The notes under the pieces: model-generated
Database searches by the model: none
The model's input: the letters and a program-made list of their open reading frames with translations, nothing else
What the model was told of the DNA's origin: nothing
Program-made: the position numbers and the translations under genes
Assembly (NCBI GenBank): GCA_937958105.1
Contig: CALFXJ010000012.1
Location: 101,939 to 165,938 of the forward strand
DNA length: 64,000 bases
Origin: an uncultured Cellvibrio sp.
GTDB taxonomy: Bacteria > Pseudomonadota > Gammaproteobacteria > Pseudomonadales > Cellvibrionaceae
Reading direction: 5' to 3'
Part shown: positions 44,892 to 53,556 of the stretch, piece by piece
Numbering within the stretch: position 1 is the stretch's first letter
Layout of the letters: each line of letters starts with the position of its first letter

Positions 44892-45504
44892 GAGATTCGT
44901 CCTTAACCGGCTGCCACCAGGGCACACCAAAGATCTGCATTAATTCCACTGTAGCCTCAATCGGCAGGCCCACCACACCGCTGTAGCTGCCACTCAAGCT
45001 GCTGACGAACACTGCCCCCAGCCCTTGAATCCCATAACCGCCGGCCTTGTCACAAGGCTCCCCCGTGGACCAGTAAGCGGCAATCTCCGCCTCGTCCAAG
45101 GGCCGGAATTGAACCTCCGTTATTGAGAGCCTGCATTCCAGACGCTGACTGTCTGCCAGTGCCACCGCTGTCATCACCTGATGGGTACGGCCTGACAGCT
45201 GTTGAAGCATCGCCTGGCAATGCGCCTGATTCTGCGGTTTTTCCAGGATAGTCTGGTCACACACCACGATGGTATCGGCTCCCAGCACCGGCAACTCCGG
45301 TAAACCCAGCGCCTGCCTGACGGTAATGCCAGCCAGCGCCTTCTCCGTTGCCAGACGCTGCACATAGGCAGCGGGAGACTCCCCCTGCTGAGGCGCTTCG
45401 GGAACGTCGACTTGCAGCACCTGATGATTGACGCCGATCTGATTGAGCAGCTCCCGTCGCCGCGGTGAACGGGATGCCAGGTAAAGATGAGATGTAGCAG
45501 CCAT
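44884..45504 (-). CDS. maf: Maf-family nucleoside triphosphate pyrophosphatase (YhdE type)
   Basis: The 206-residue protein starts HLYLASRSPRRRELL and contains the VLGADTIVV catalytic segment. YhdE-type Maf proteins hydrolyse dTTP and UTP, perhaps modified nucleotides, and affect septum formation. It lies between mreD and rng, the standard order. About 40 bases separate it from mreD. Confidence 0.94.
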   Translation of the reverse strand: MAATSHLYLASRSPRRRELLNQIGVNHQVLQVDVPEAPQQGESPAAYVQRLATEKALAGITVRQALGLPELPVLGADTIVVCDQTILEKPQNQAHCQAMLQQLSGRTHQVMTAVALADSQRLECRLSITEVQFRPLDEAEIAAYWSTGEPCDKAGGYGIQGLGAVFVSSLSGSYSGVVGLPIEATVELMQIFGVPWWQPVKDESHE

Positions 45505-45544
45505 TAACTGAACAACCCCTGAAGATGAAGATTATTTTTTCTCA

Positions 45545-46033
45545 TTATGCAATACGGTAGTGCCGCCGCACCGCTTCCAGCCACAGGTAACAGACCGGCC
45601 AGAAGCAGGCGCTGGCAAAAGCCGGGTACAGGAACATCACACCGCTGAGGGGGCTGCCGCTCATGGCCTGCACCCAGTTGTCCGTCAGCTGGGCGATCCC
45701 CACCAGCACAAAGACCCAGCAGGATTGTTTCCATAAAGCGTAGTTACGTACCCTCTGATAAGACAGAAAACAGATATAGGCCACGATAACCAGCGCCAGA
45801 CCATGCTGTCCAAAAGGCGAACCTTCCAGCAAATCCTGGAACAGCCCCAGCAACATCAGGAGCACGAGATTGGTACGCAGAGGGAGAGTAAAGATCCAGT
45901 AGATGGCGACCATGACAACAAATTCAGGTCGCCACCAGCGCCAGGAAAGGGGCAAAGGGTAGACAGCCAGCAGCAGTGCGACCACAAAGGACAGTGTAAT
46001 GACAACCCGGGCCTGGTACTTGGGCGGCAACAT
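45545..46033 (-). CDS. mreD: Rod shape protein MreD
   Basis: A 162-residue inner membrane protein with five to six helices and the family pattern WWRPEFVVMVAIYWIF and GLFQDLLEGSPFGQHGL. It belongs to the elongasome with MreB and MreC. The ATG shares one base with the mreC stop (TGATG), so the two are coupled. Confidence 0.94.
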   Translation of the reverse strand: MLPPKYQARVVITLSFVVALLLAVYPLPLSWRWWRPEFVVMVAIYWIFTLPLRTNLVLLMLLGLFQDLLEGSPFGQHGLALVIVAYICFLSYQRVRNYALWKQSCWVFVLVGIAQLTDNWVQAMSGSPLSGVMFLYPAFASACFWPVCYLWLEAVRRHYRIA

Positions 46034-46866
46034 CAGGGATTGCTGTCCCGTGAATCAAAGACCAGCAATACATGGCGGCTGCGGTCCAGGCGCGCCATGG
46101 GGCGAGCGATAACTGTAGCAAACGCCTGGCCCGGATCGCGCACCACACTTTCGACCTCTGCCACCGGATAGCCCACCGGGAACCGTTTACCTAGCCCGGA
46201 ACTCACCAGCAGGTCACCCTCACGGATGTCCATGGTATTGGAGACATGACGCAACCGCAGGCGGTTAAGGTCACCGGTGCCTTCCGCAATCATCCGCACC
46301 CCGTTGCGATTCACCTGGACAGGCAAGGCATGGGTAGCATCCGAGATCAGCAGGGCGCGACTGGTATTTTCACTGACTTCAATAATCTGCCCCATCAGGC
46401 CGAAGGCATCCAGAACCGGCTGGCCCTCGAATACCCCTTCACTCGCACCGCGATTGATGACGACCGTGTGGCTCAAGGGATTAGGGGAAACGCCGATCAG
46501 CTCCGCCACCAGCACGCTGTCCTGGAGGATGTCCGTTGCGTTCATCAATTGACGCAGGCGCACGTTCTCTGCGGCCAGGGCCGCCATCTGCTGCAGCTTG
46601 CGCTGATGGATCAGGAGTTCGGTCCGGAGGGTTTCGTTCTCCAGCGCCAGCTCACTGCGGGAAACAAAGGTGTTATGACGCCATTCGTTCAGGCGGCGTG
46701 GAATATCCGTAAGCTGGTAAAAAGGCACCGCGAGGACACTCAACTGCTGACGAACCGGCGCCAGCCAATTGGTATAGAGGCTGATAAAGATCAGGGCGAT
46801 CATCAGCACAATAAATATCAGCGCCCGCGATATTCCCGCAGAACCTTTTGTAAACAGAGGTTTAAT
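46033..46866 (-). CDS. mreC: Rod shape protein MreC, apparently starting at ATT
   Basis: A periplasmic scaffold of the elongasome: one membrane helix (about 12-34), coiled coil (about 70-110), then the beta domain with PNPLSHTVVINRG. The first normal start codon in frame is GTG at 46809, which would begin inside the helix. Reading further upstream gives KPLFTKGSAGISRALIF, matching the start of E. coli MreC (MKPIFSRGPS). No ATG, GTG or TTG occurs there before an in-frame TAA, but an ATT at 46866 has GGGAG eight bases upstream. I therefore place the start at ATT, giving 277 residues. Confidence 0.85.
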   Translation of the reverse strand: MKPLFTKGSAGISRALIFIVLMIALIFISLYTNWLAPVRQQLSVLAVPFYQLTDIPRRLNEWRHNTFVSRSELALENETLRTELLIHQRKLQQMAALAAENVRLRQLMNATDILQDSVLVAELIGVSPNPLSHTVVINRGASEGVFEGQPVLDAFGLMGQIIEVSENTSRALLISDATHALPVQVNRNGVRMIAEGTGDLNRLRLRHVSNTMDIREGDLLVSSGLGKRFPVGYPVAEVESVVRDPGQAFATVIARPMARLDRSRHVLLVFDSRDSNP

Positions 46867-46879
46867 GGCAAGTTCTCCC
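46864..46879 (-). promoter_or_regulatory. Ribosome binding site deciding the mreC ATT start
   Basis: On the minus strand GGGAG (46879-46875), an eight-base spacer and ATT (46866-46864) form a well-placed initiation site. AUU starts are known for infC and pcnB in E. coli and lower translation in an IF3-dependent way. Confidence 0.65.
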
Positions 46880-46979
46880 GTTTAGCGAGGGAGCGGCGCA
46901 CGGCACCGCCCCAAGACAACAGGTTATTGGAATAGGATGCCGGCAGTCCCGCTGCCCGGACGCCGACCGACACTGTTCA

Positions 46980-48011
46980 TCAAGAGGACAACAGATCAAT
47001 ACGCTTGTCATTCATCTCCATTGCCATGCCGCCGCCGCGGGCAACGCAGGTCAGGGGATCATCGGCGATGATAAATGGCAGTCCGGTTTCATTGGACAGC
47101 AGACGGTCGATGTCCCGCAGCAGGGCGCCGCCGCCGGTCAACACTACGCCGCTTTCTGCGATATCAGAGGCCAGTTCCGGGGGGGATTGTTCCAGCGCGC
47201 TTTTGACCGCCTGGACGATACCCGCCAGAGGATCCTGCAGTGCTTCAAGCACTTCGTCGCTGTTCAGGGTAAAGCTGCGGGGCACACCTTCCGCCAGATT
47301 GCGGCCACGCACATCAATTTCACGCATCTCACTGCCGGCAAAGGCACAGCCGATCTCCTGCTTGATCCGCTCGGCCGTCGCATCACCAATCACGCTGCCG
47401 TAGTTGCGGCGAACATAGTTGACGATGGCCTCGTCAAACCGGTCCCCACCAATCCGCACGGAATCGGAATACACCACACCATTCAGAGAGATAACGGCAA
47501 TTTCAGTAGTACCGCCACCGATATCCACCACCATGGAACCACTGGCCTCGGCGACTTTCAAACCGGCACCGATAGCAGCTGCCATGGGTTCTTCGATCAG
47601 ACGCACTTCACGGGCACCGGCGCCCATGGCTGATTCGCGAATCGCACGTTTTTCAACTTCGGTGGAAAGACAGGGGACACTGATCAGAACGCGGGGGCTG
47701 GGGCTGAACCAGCTGTTTTCATGAACCTTGCGGATAAAATGCTGCAGCATCTTCTCGGTAACCTGGAAATCGGCAATAACACCATCCTTCAGGGGGCGGA
47801 TAGCAGTAATATTGCCCGGAGTCCGGCCCAGCATGCGCTTGGCTTCTGCGCCGACCGCCTCCACGATCTTATGGCCATTATGATGGCGAATAGCCACCAC
47901 CGACGGTTCGTTGAGTACGATGCCGCGTCCGCGAACATAGATCAGGGTATTGGCAGTGCCGAGGTCAATGGAGAGATCGTTGGAAAAAGCTCCGCGCAGG
48001 TGTTTTAACAT
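46980..48011 (-). CDS. mreB: Actin-like rod shape protein MreB
   Basis: The 343-residue protein starts MLKHLRGAFSNDLSIDLGTA, colinear with E. coli MreB. It contains the actin-fold phosphate loops DLGTANT and DIGGGTTEIAVI and an N-terminal amphipathic helix. It forms membrane filaments guiding lateral wall synthesis. AAGG lies 12 bases before the ATG. A 113-base gap separates it from mreC. Confidence 0.97.
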   Translation of the reverse strand: MLKHLRGAFSNDLSIDLGTANTLIYVRGRGIVLNEPSVVAIRHHNGHKIVEAVGAEAKRMLGRTPGNITAIRPLKDGVIADFQVTEKMLQHFIRKVHENSWFSPSPRVLISVPCLSTEVEKRAIRESAMGAGAREVRLIEEPMAAAIGAGLKVAEASGSMVVDIGGGTTEIAVISLNGVVYSDSVRIGGDRFDEAIVNYVRRNYGSVIGDATAERIKQEIGCAFAGSEMREIDVRGRNLAEGVPRSFTLNSDEVLEALQDPLAGIVQAVKSALEQSPPELASDIAESGVVLTGGGALLRDIDRLLSNETGLPFIIADDPLTCVARGGGMAMEMNDKRIDLLSS

Positions 48012-48430
48012 GAGTTGACGAGACCTTAATTCTGTATCTGCAAATATTGGTGAAACACACAACCGTTAAACCGATCTTGCGTCCGCCGATGGTCAGTGCA
48101 GTTATTTAATAAAAATCATTGAGTAAAAAATCCGGGGCTGTGGGTAAACTGGCGTTTATCCGAGCCTGGATTCGACCGAACCAGTCTGAATAAATTCGCT
48201 GAGGGAGCAGCAATTATTTCTGCCCGTCACCCATTAATAATTATGGTTGACAAACAAAATCTGCGAAGCGCTCACAGGTGCTGGCACTCTATCAACGAGA
48301 GGGATTCAGGGCAAGGCGCAAATGTGATAAGTTTAGCGCCCATTTGGACAAGATGCGTTTTTTTCTCACGTTATTCGACCTTATTTTAACTGACAGTTAA
48401 CGGTCGACGATCTCTGGAGTAAACCTGACA
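48012..48430. other. Divergent intergenic region mreB / gatC
   Basis: No gene is supported in these 419 bases. It should hold the divergent promoters of mreBCD and gatCAB. Visible features are an AT-rich stretch around 48225-48250, an imperfect palindrome GGGTAAAC/GTTTATCC at 48142-48161, and a TTGACA at 48247-48252 without a matching -10. A small RNA cannot be excluded. Confidence 0.5.
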
Positions 48431-48718
48431 ATGGCTGTAGACCGTTCCGATATTGCAAAACTGGCCGAGCTGGCGCGCATCGCCATCTCCGAAAACACGG
48501 CTGACCAGGTGGCCAACAGCATTTCCGATGTACTCGCCCTGGTGGATCAATTACAGGCGGTGGACACCGACGGCGTCGTGCCCATGGCCCACCCGCTGGA
48601 TGCGGTGCAGCGTCTGCGCGCCGACGAAGTGACCGAACCCAACCAACGTGAGCTGTTCCAGTCTATCGCCCCGGCAACCCAGGATGGCCTTTACCTGGTA
48701 CCCCAAGTGATCGAATAA
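48431..48718 (+). CDS. gatC: Aspartyl/glutamyl-tRNA amidotransferase subunit C
   Basis: The 95-residue GatC stabilises the GatA-GatB complex. The N-terminal DIAKLAELARIAIS and VPMAHPLDAVQRLRADEV are typical. GatCAB converts Asp-tRNA(Asn) and/or Glu-tRNA(Gln) to the amidated forms. It is first of gatC-gatA-gatB and divergent from mreB, as in Pseudomonas. Confidence 0.95.
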   Translation: MAVDRSDIAKLAELARIAISENTADQVANSISDVLALVDQLQAVDTDGVVPMAHPLDAVQRLRADEVTEPNQRELFQSIAPATQDGLYLVPQVIE

Positions 48719-48780
48719 CCCCTCATTGACCCAGCCTGCTGGCAAACTGCCAGCCCATGAATGACCAGGAATCTTTCGCA

Positions 48781-50235
48781 ATGCATCAATTCACCATTGC
48801 CGAGCTGACCCAAGGCCTGCGCCGCAAGGACTTTTCCAGTATCGAGCTCACCCAGCATTATCTGGACCGCATCGCGCGGCTGGATAAAACCTATAACAGT
48901 TACATTACCGTCACGCCGGAACTGGCCCTTGAGCAGGCAGCGGCGGCGGATAAGCGGCTGGCTGCCGGTGATGCACCGGCTCTGTGCGGCGTGCCTATCG
49001 CGCACAAAGATATTTTCTGTACCACCGGCGTGCGCACCAGCTGTGGCTCCAAGATGCTCGATAACTTCATCGCGCCTTACAACGCGACCATTGTCGAGAA
49101 CTACCTCGCCGCCGGGATGGTGACGCTGGGCAAAACCAACATGGATGAATTCGCCATGGGTTCATCCAACGAAACCAGCTACTACGGTCCGGTAAAAAAC
49201 CCCTGGGCTACCGATTGTGTTCCCGGCGGTTCATCCGGCGGCTCTGCGGCAGCGGTGGCGGCTCATCTGGCTCCGGGCGCTACAGCCTCCGATACCGGTG
49301 GCTCCATTCGCCAGCCAGCAGCCCTCTGCGGACTGACCGGCATTAAACCAACCTACGGTCGTGTATCGCGCTGGGGCATGATTGCTTTCGCCTCCAGTCT
49401 TGACCAGGCGGGCACCCTGACCCGGACCGCCGAGGATGCAGCGCTGCTGCTGAACCACCTGGCCAGCTTCGATCCTAAAGACTCCACCTGTGTGGAACGG
49501 GATATACCGGATTACACAGCCACGCTGAACAACTCTCTGGCTGGTCTCAAGATCGGTGTGCCGAAAGAATATTTCGGGGAAGGCCTCCATCCCGAAACCG
49601 CAGCCCACGTCGAAGCAGCCATCAAGGTGTACGAGAAACTGGGAGCGACCATCCACAGTGTCAGCCTGCCCCATACACACCTCGCGGTGCCGGCTTACTA
49701 TGTGATTGCGCCGGCAGAATGTTCGGCCAACCTGTCGCGTTTTGACGGCGTGCGTTACGGTTACCGCTGTGAAAATCCGAAAGACCTGGCTGATCTGTAT
49801 AAGCGCTCACGGGCCGAAGGTTTTGGCGATGAAGTCAAACGCCGCATCCTGGTCGGCTCCTATGCCCTGTCTGCCGGTTACTACGATGCCTATTACAGCA
49901 AGGCACAGAAGGTTCGCCGGTTGATCAAACAGGATTTTGTCGATGCCTTTACCCAGGTCGACGTCATCCTCGGTCCAACCTCACCCTCGCCTGCCTTTGC
50001 CTTTGGCTCCAAGACCAAAGACCCAGTGGCCATGTATCTGGAAGATATCTACACCATCGCCACTAACCTGGCTGGCCTGCCCGGGCTGTCCATTCCCTGC
50101 GGTCTGGTGGATAACAAGCCGGTTGGCCTGCAGTTGATCGGAGATTACTTTGCCGAAGCGCAACTGCTTAACGTGGCCCATCAGTTCCAGCAAGCCACTG
50201 ACTTCCACCAGCAGACTGCACCGGGAATTGAGTAA
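48781..50235 (+). CDS. gatA: Aspartyl/glutamyl-tRNA amidotransferase subunit A
   Basis: The 484-residue amidase has the Ser-cisSer-Lys triad: lysine in PIAHKDIF, serine in DTGGSIRQPA and the glycine/serine loop GGSSGGSAAAVA. It releases ammonia from glutamine for GatB. The ATG at 48781 (MHQFTIAEL) aligns with Pseudomonas GatA; an ATG at 48757 lacks a binding site. Confidence 0.96.
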   Translation: MHQFTIAELTQGLRRKDFSSIELTQHYLDRIARLDKTYNSYITVTPELALEQAAAADKRLAAGDAPALCGVPIAHKDIFCTTGVRTSCGSKMLDNFIAPYNATIVENYLAAGMVTLGKTNMDEFAMGSSNETSYYGPVKNPWATDCVPGGSSGGSAAAVAAHLAPGATASDTGGSIRQPAALCGLTGIKPTYGRVSRWGMIAFASSLDQAGTLTRTAEDAALLLNHLASFDPKDSTCVERDIPDYTATLNNSLAGLKIGVPKEYFGEGLHPETAAHVEAAIKVYEKLGATIHSVSLPHTHLAVPAYYVIAPAECSANLSRFDGVRYGYRCENPKDLADLYKRSRAEGFGDEVKRRILVGSYALSAGYYDAYYSKAQKVRRLIKQDFVDAFTQVDVILGPTSPSPAFAFGSKTKDPVAMYLEDIYTIATNLAGLPGLSIPCGLVDNKPVGLQLIGDYFAEAQLLNVAHQFQQATDFHQQTAPGIE

Positions 50236-50273
50236 CACTCAAAGCGGCAGAATCGAACAAGAGAGAGCTCAAG

Positions 50274-51719
50274 ATGCAATGGGAAACCGTTATCGGCCTG
50301 GAAGTGCATGTGCAACTGGCCACCAAGACGAAAATTTTCTCCGGCGCCAGCACCGCATTCGGGGCTGAGCCAAACACCCAGGCCTGCGCCATTGATCTGG
50401 CCATGCCCGGCACACTGCCTGTGGCAAACGCCGAGGCCTTTCGCTTCGCCACCATGTTTGGTCTGGCTGTGAATGCCGAGATCGGTAAGCGTTCGGTCTT
50501 CGAGCGCAAGAATTATTTTTACCCCGACCTGCCCAAAGGCTATCAGACCACGCAGCTGGCCGAGCCCATTGTAGGTCCCGGTTATGTCGACATTGAGCTG
50601 GACGGCGGCAGAACCAAACGGGTGCGCATCCACCATGCGCATCTGGAGGAAGACGCAGGCAAGTCGCTGCACGAAGACTTCGCCGGCATGAGCGGCATCG
50701 ACCTGAACCGCGCTGGGACCCCGTTGATTGAAGTGGTCACCGAGCCGGATATGCGCAGCGCTGAAGAAGCGGTGGCCTTTGCCAAAAAACTTCACTCCAT
50801 TGTGACCTCGCTGGAGATCTGCGACGGCGATATGTCCCAGGGCTCCATGCGGTTTGACGTAAACATCTCTGTGCGTCCTAAAGGTTCCGACAAACTCGGT
50901 ACACGCACCGAAACCAAAAACCTCAACTCCTTCAAATTCATGGAAGAAGCCATTGAGCTGGAAGTTGAACGGCAGATCGACGTGCTGGAAGACGGCGGCA
51001 AGATCATTCAGGAAACCCGTCTGTATAATGGCGATACCAAAAAAGCCCGCTCCATGCGCACCAAAGAAGACAGCAACGATTACCGCTACTTCCCCTGCCC
51101 TGATCTGCTGCCGGTCATCCTGGACGATGAGTACATTGAGAATGTACGCAAGCAGATGCCGGAACTGCCCGAAGCTAAACGCGCGCGGTTTGTCGAGCAA
51201 TATGGCCTGGGCGATTATGATGCTGGCCAGTTGACCGCCGACAAATTCACTGCTGCCTTCTTTGAAGCGTCGGTAAAAATTTCCGGCGAGCCCAAGCTGA
51301 CTGCCAACTGGATCATGGTGGATCTGGGTGCGTATCTGAACCGTACCGAACAACGCATTGATCAGTCACCGGTAACACCGGAGCTGCTGGCGGGACTGGT
51401 GGTACGGATTAAAGACGGCACCCTGTCCAGCAAGATCGCCAAGCAGGTATTCGAGGCCATAGCCAACGGCGAAGGTGATGCGGACACCATCATTGAAACC
51501 AAAGGTTTGAAGCAGGTTTCAGATACCGGCGCGCTGGAAAAAATGATTGATGAAGTGCTGGCCAACAATGCTGCACAGGTAGAAGGTTATCGCGCAGCGG
51601 ACGAGGCCAAGCGCGGCAAGATGCTGGGCTTCTTCGTCGGTCAGGTCATGAAGGCCAGTAAGGGCCAGGCGAATCCACAGGCGCTGAACGAACTGCTGGT
51701 TAAGAAATTGAATGGCTAG
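50274..51719 (+). CDS. gatB: Aspartyl/glutamyl-tRNA amidotransferase subunit B
   Basis: The 481-residue GatB starts MQWETVIGLEVHVQL and ends with the YqeY-like tail domain (about 330-478). It phosphorylates and amidates the misacylated tRNA using ammonia channelled from GatA. It lies 38 bases after gatA. An 8-bp inverted repeat (51728-51735/51753-51760) follows the stop but has no T run. Confidence 0.96.
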   Translation: MQWETVIGLEVHVQLATKTKIFSGASTAFGAEPNTQACAIDLAMPGTLPVANAEAFRFATMFGLAVNAEIGKRSVFERKNYFYPDLPKGYQTTQLAEPIVGPGYVDIELDGGRTKRVRIHHAHLEEDAGKSLHEDFAGMSGIDLNRAGTPLIEVVTEPDMRSAEEAVAFAKKLHSIVTSLEICDGDMSQGSMRFDVNISVRPKGSDKLGTRTETKNLNSFKFMEEAIELEVERQIDVLEDGGKIIQETRLYNGDTKKARSMRTKEDSNDYRYFPCPDLLPVILDDEYIENVRKQMPELPEAKRARFVEQYGLGDYDAGQLTADKFTAAFFEASVKISGEPKLTANWIMVDLGAYLNRTEQRIDQSPVTPELLAGLVVRIKDGTLSSKIAKQVFEAIANGEGDADTIIETKGLKQVSDTGALEKMIDEVLANNAAQVEGYRAADEAKRGKMLGFFVGQVMKASKGQANPQALNELLVKKLNG

Positions 51720-51849
51720 TTTGAGCGAGCAGCGTCTATAAAGGGCCGCAATACGCTGCTGCCCGAATCACATACAGCGATCCGCCAGAGGGCGCAGTGT
51801 TCACGCCCTGTCCCTCGGCTGATGCAACTTTTTGTTACTGGGAAATATC

Positions 51850-52146
51850 ATGAGCTTACGTAAAGACAAAGAGAAAGTACTGGGTGAAATCTTCGATGAA
51901 GCCCGCATCAGAACCTTTCTGGAATACAAAGCACCCGCTGGTATCAACACTGACTACCACCTGCTGGAAAAAGCCTATCGTGGCATGCGCGGGGAAAACT
52001 TTGAGACCTTTGTGCGCCTGTTTGTCGAAGCCGGAAAAGATCTGAATGCTATCGGCCCGGAAGGCAAAACCTTTTTGCAAGTGATCAAAACCCATCGCAA
52101 CAGCGAAGAGTACACCGCCGCCCTCGAACAGGCTGGCGCGAAGTAA
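51850..52146 (+). CDS. PA4642-family small protein
   Basis: The 98-residue soluble protein has the pattern of the uncharacterised PA4642 family: RKDKEKVLGE at the start, then RAYRG-like KAYRGMRGENFETFVRLFVEAGKDLN and an ankyrin-like GKTFLQVIKTHRN. The function is unknown. The ATG at 51850 follows GGGAAA; an ATG at 51832 would add six residues. It lies between gatB and the rhombosortase gene. Confidence 0.8.
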   Translation: MSLRKDKEKVLGEIFDEARIRTFLEYKAPAGINTDYHLLEKAYRGMRGENFETFVRLFVEAGKDLNAIGPEGKTFLQVIKTHRNSEEYTAALEQAGAK

Positions 52147-52197
52147 TCGCATGGCGGATTGCTGCTGCCGGATCCGCCACCTCCACGAAAACTTACT

Positions 52198-52788
52198 ATG
52201 CCCCTTCCTCGCCCAACACCTGCACTCTGGCTGACATTATTACTGGCAGCTATGGTGCTGGTACTGGGCTGGTTCTCCTCATCGGCTCCCAATGCCCTGG
52301 AACTTGATCGCCTGCGTATCGCAGAGGGCGAGTGGTGGCGTTTGCTGACGGGCAATCTGGTGCATTACGGGGGCTATCATCTGGCGATGAACCTCGCTGC
52401 ACTGCTGGTGTGTGGTTATCTCTTTTTTGCGCGCTGCAGTGTCTGGTTCTACAGCGGTCTGCTGCTCTTCAGCGGGTTATGTGTGGGGCTGGGCGTTTAT
52501 CTGGGCACGCCGGAGTTTGCCTACTATCGCGGGCTGTCCGGGGTTCTGCATGGGCTGATTACCTTCGGGCTGCTATACAGCATCAGGCAGACGCCCTGGA
52601 TCAACGGGGCAGGTCTTGTGCTGGTAGCGGGCAAATTGTTACACGAGCAAAGCGAAACTTATCAGGCGACGGATCTTCAACAGCTGCTGCCGGTCCCTGT
52701 CGTTGTTGATGCACATCTGTATGGCGCCATCAGCGGTGTGATATTCGCCGCGCTTTATGCCGCCGTGCACTTCCGTTCTTCCCGCTGA
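52198..52788 (+). CDS. rrtA: Rhombosortase
   Basis: A 196-residue membrane protein of the rhomboid superfamily with about six helices, catalytic S114 in GLSGVLHG and H173 in DAHLYGAISG. These motifs are those of rhombosortase, which processes proteins ending in a GlyGly-CTERM tag, often type II secreted enzymes. No GlyGly-CTERM protein is visible in the window, so substrates are elsewhere. The ATG at 52198 has a weak binding site. It precedes the CysZ-like gene by 18 bases. Confidence 0.87.
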   Translation: MPLPRPTPALWLTLLLAAMVLVLGWFSSSAPNALELDRLRIAEGEWWRLLTGNLVHYGGYHLAMNLAALLVCGYLFFARCSVWFYSGLLLFSGLCVGLGVYLGTPEFAYYRGLSGVLHGLITFGLLYSIRQTPWINGAGLVLVAGKLLHEQSETYQATDLQQLLPVPVVVDAHLYGAISGVIFAALYAAVHFRSSR

Positions 52789-52806
52789 CCGTTACGGACT
52801 CTCACC

Positions 52807-53556
52807 ATGCTGACTGGAAACCCTGCGAAGGCTTTGGATTATCTGACACGCGGCGCCAGCCTGTTGCTGCGCCCTGGCTTGAAACGCTTCGTGCTGGTTC
52901 CACTGCTGGTCAACCTGATTCTGTTTGTCGTCGCTACGGTTGCGCTGGTTCATCTGTATCGTGACCTGCTGACACAGCTGATGGAGTGGATGCCGGAATG
53001 GCTCGCGTTTGTGGCGTGGATTCTGTGGCTGCTGTTCGCGTTCATACTGCTGGTGGCCTATGGCTATACGTTCAACATCATCACCAACCTGGTGGCCGCG
53101 CCTTTCTATGGCGTGCTTGCAGAAAAGATTGAACAGGCTCTGACCGGGCGGGAGCCCAAACCGGAAAGCTGGTCCGCGCTGATTCCCCGGACGCTTGCGC
53201 GCGAGTTAACCAAGCTCTGGTACTTTGTCAGTCGCGGATGCCTGGTGCTGCTGGTATTGATCCTGTTGTGGTTTATCCCTGTCGTGAACTTTGCGGCTGC
53301 GTTCATCAGCGTGGTATGGGCAGCCTGGTGCATGTCCGTGCAATACATCGACTACCCGGCTGATAATCATCAGCTGGCGTTTCGCGCAATGCGCCGCCGC
53401 TTGAACGCAGAGCCACTGACCAGCTATACCTTTGGTGGACTGGTGATGGCCGGAAGCATGATTCCCGTGCTCAATATCTTCATGATGCCCGTGGCAGTCG
53501 CTGGTGCGACCATCTACTGGGTGGAAGAACTATCGACCAAGACGGTCAGTCAGTGA
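52807..53556 (+). CDS. cysZ: CysZ/EI24-family membrane protein
   Basis: The 249-residue protein has four to six hydrophobic segments and the EI24 signature (NIITNLVAAPFYGVLAEKIE and YIDYPADNHQLAFRAMRRRL). E. coli CysZ takes up sulfate for cysteine synthesis. The same family name covers divergent members, and no cys genes are near, so sulfate transport is likely but not proven. Its last 11 bases overlap the convergent GGDEF gene. Confidence 0.88.
   Translation: MLTGNPAKALDYLTRGASLLLRPGLKRFVLVPLLVNLILFVVATVALVHLYRDLLTQLMEWMPEWLAFVAWILWLLFAFILLVAYGYTFNIITNLVAAPFYGVLAEKIEQALTGREPKPESWSALIPRTLARELTKLWYFVSRGCLVLLVLILLWFIPVVNFAAAFISVVWAAWCMSVQYIDYPADNHQLAFRAMRRRLNAEPLTSYTFGGLVMAGSMIPVLNIFMMPVAVAGATIYWVEELSTKTVSQ

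Noticed and set aside
46033..46809. mreC starting at the GTG at 46809
   Set aside because: It would begin within the membrane helix and drop the conserved KPLF start, and no good ribosome binding site precedes it.
48247..48252. TTGACA as a -35 of a gatC promoter
   Set aside because: The sequence 17 bases downstream is GC-rich and has no -10 likeness.
50181..51353. 390-codon open frame on the minus strand
   Set aside because: It lies antisense to gatB and gatA and only reflects codon bias of those genes.
51728..51760. 8-bp inverted repeat after gatB as a terminator
   Set aside because: The loop is 17 bases and there is no T run.
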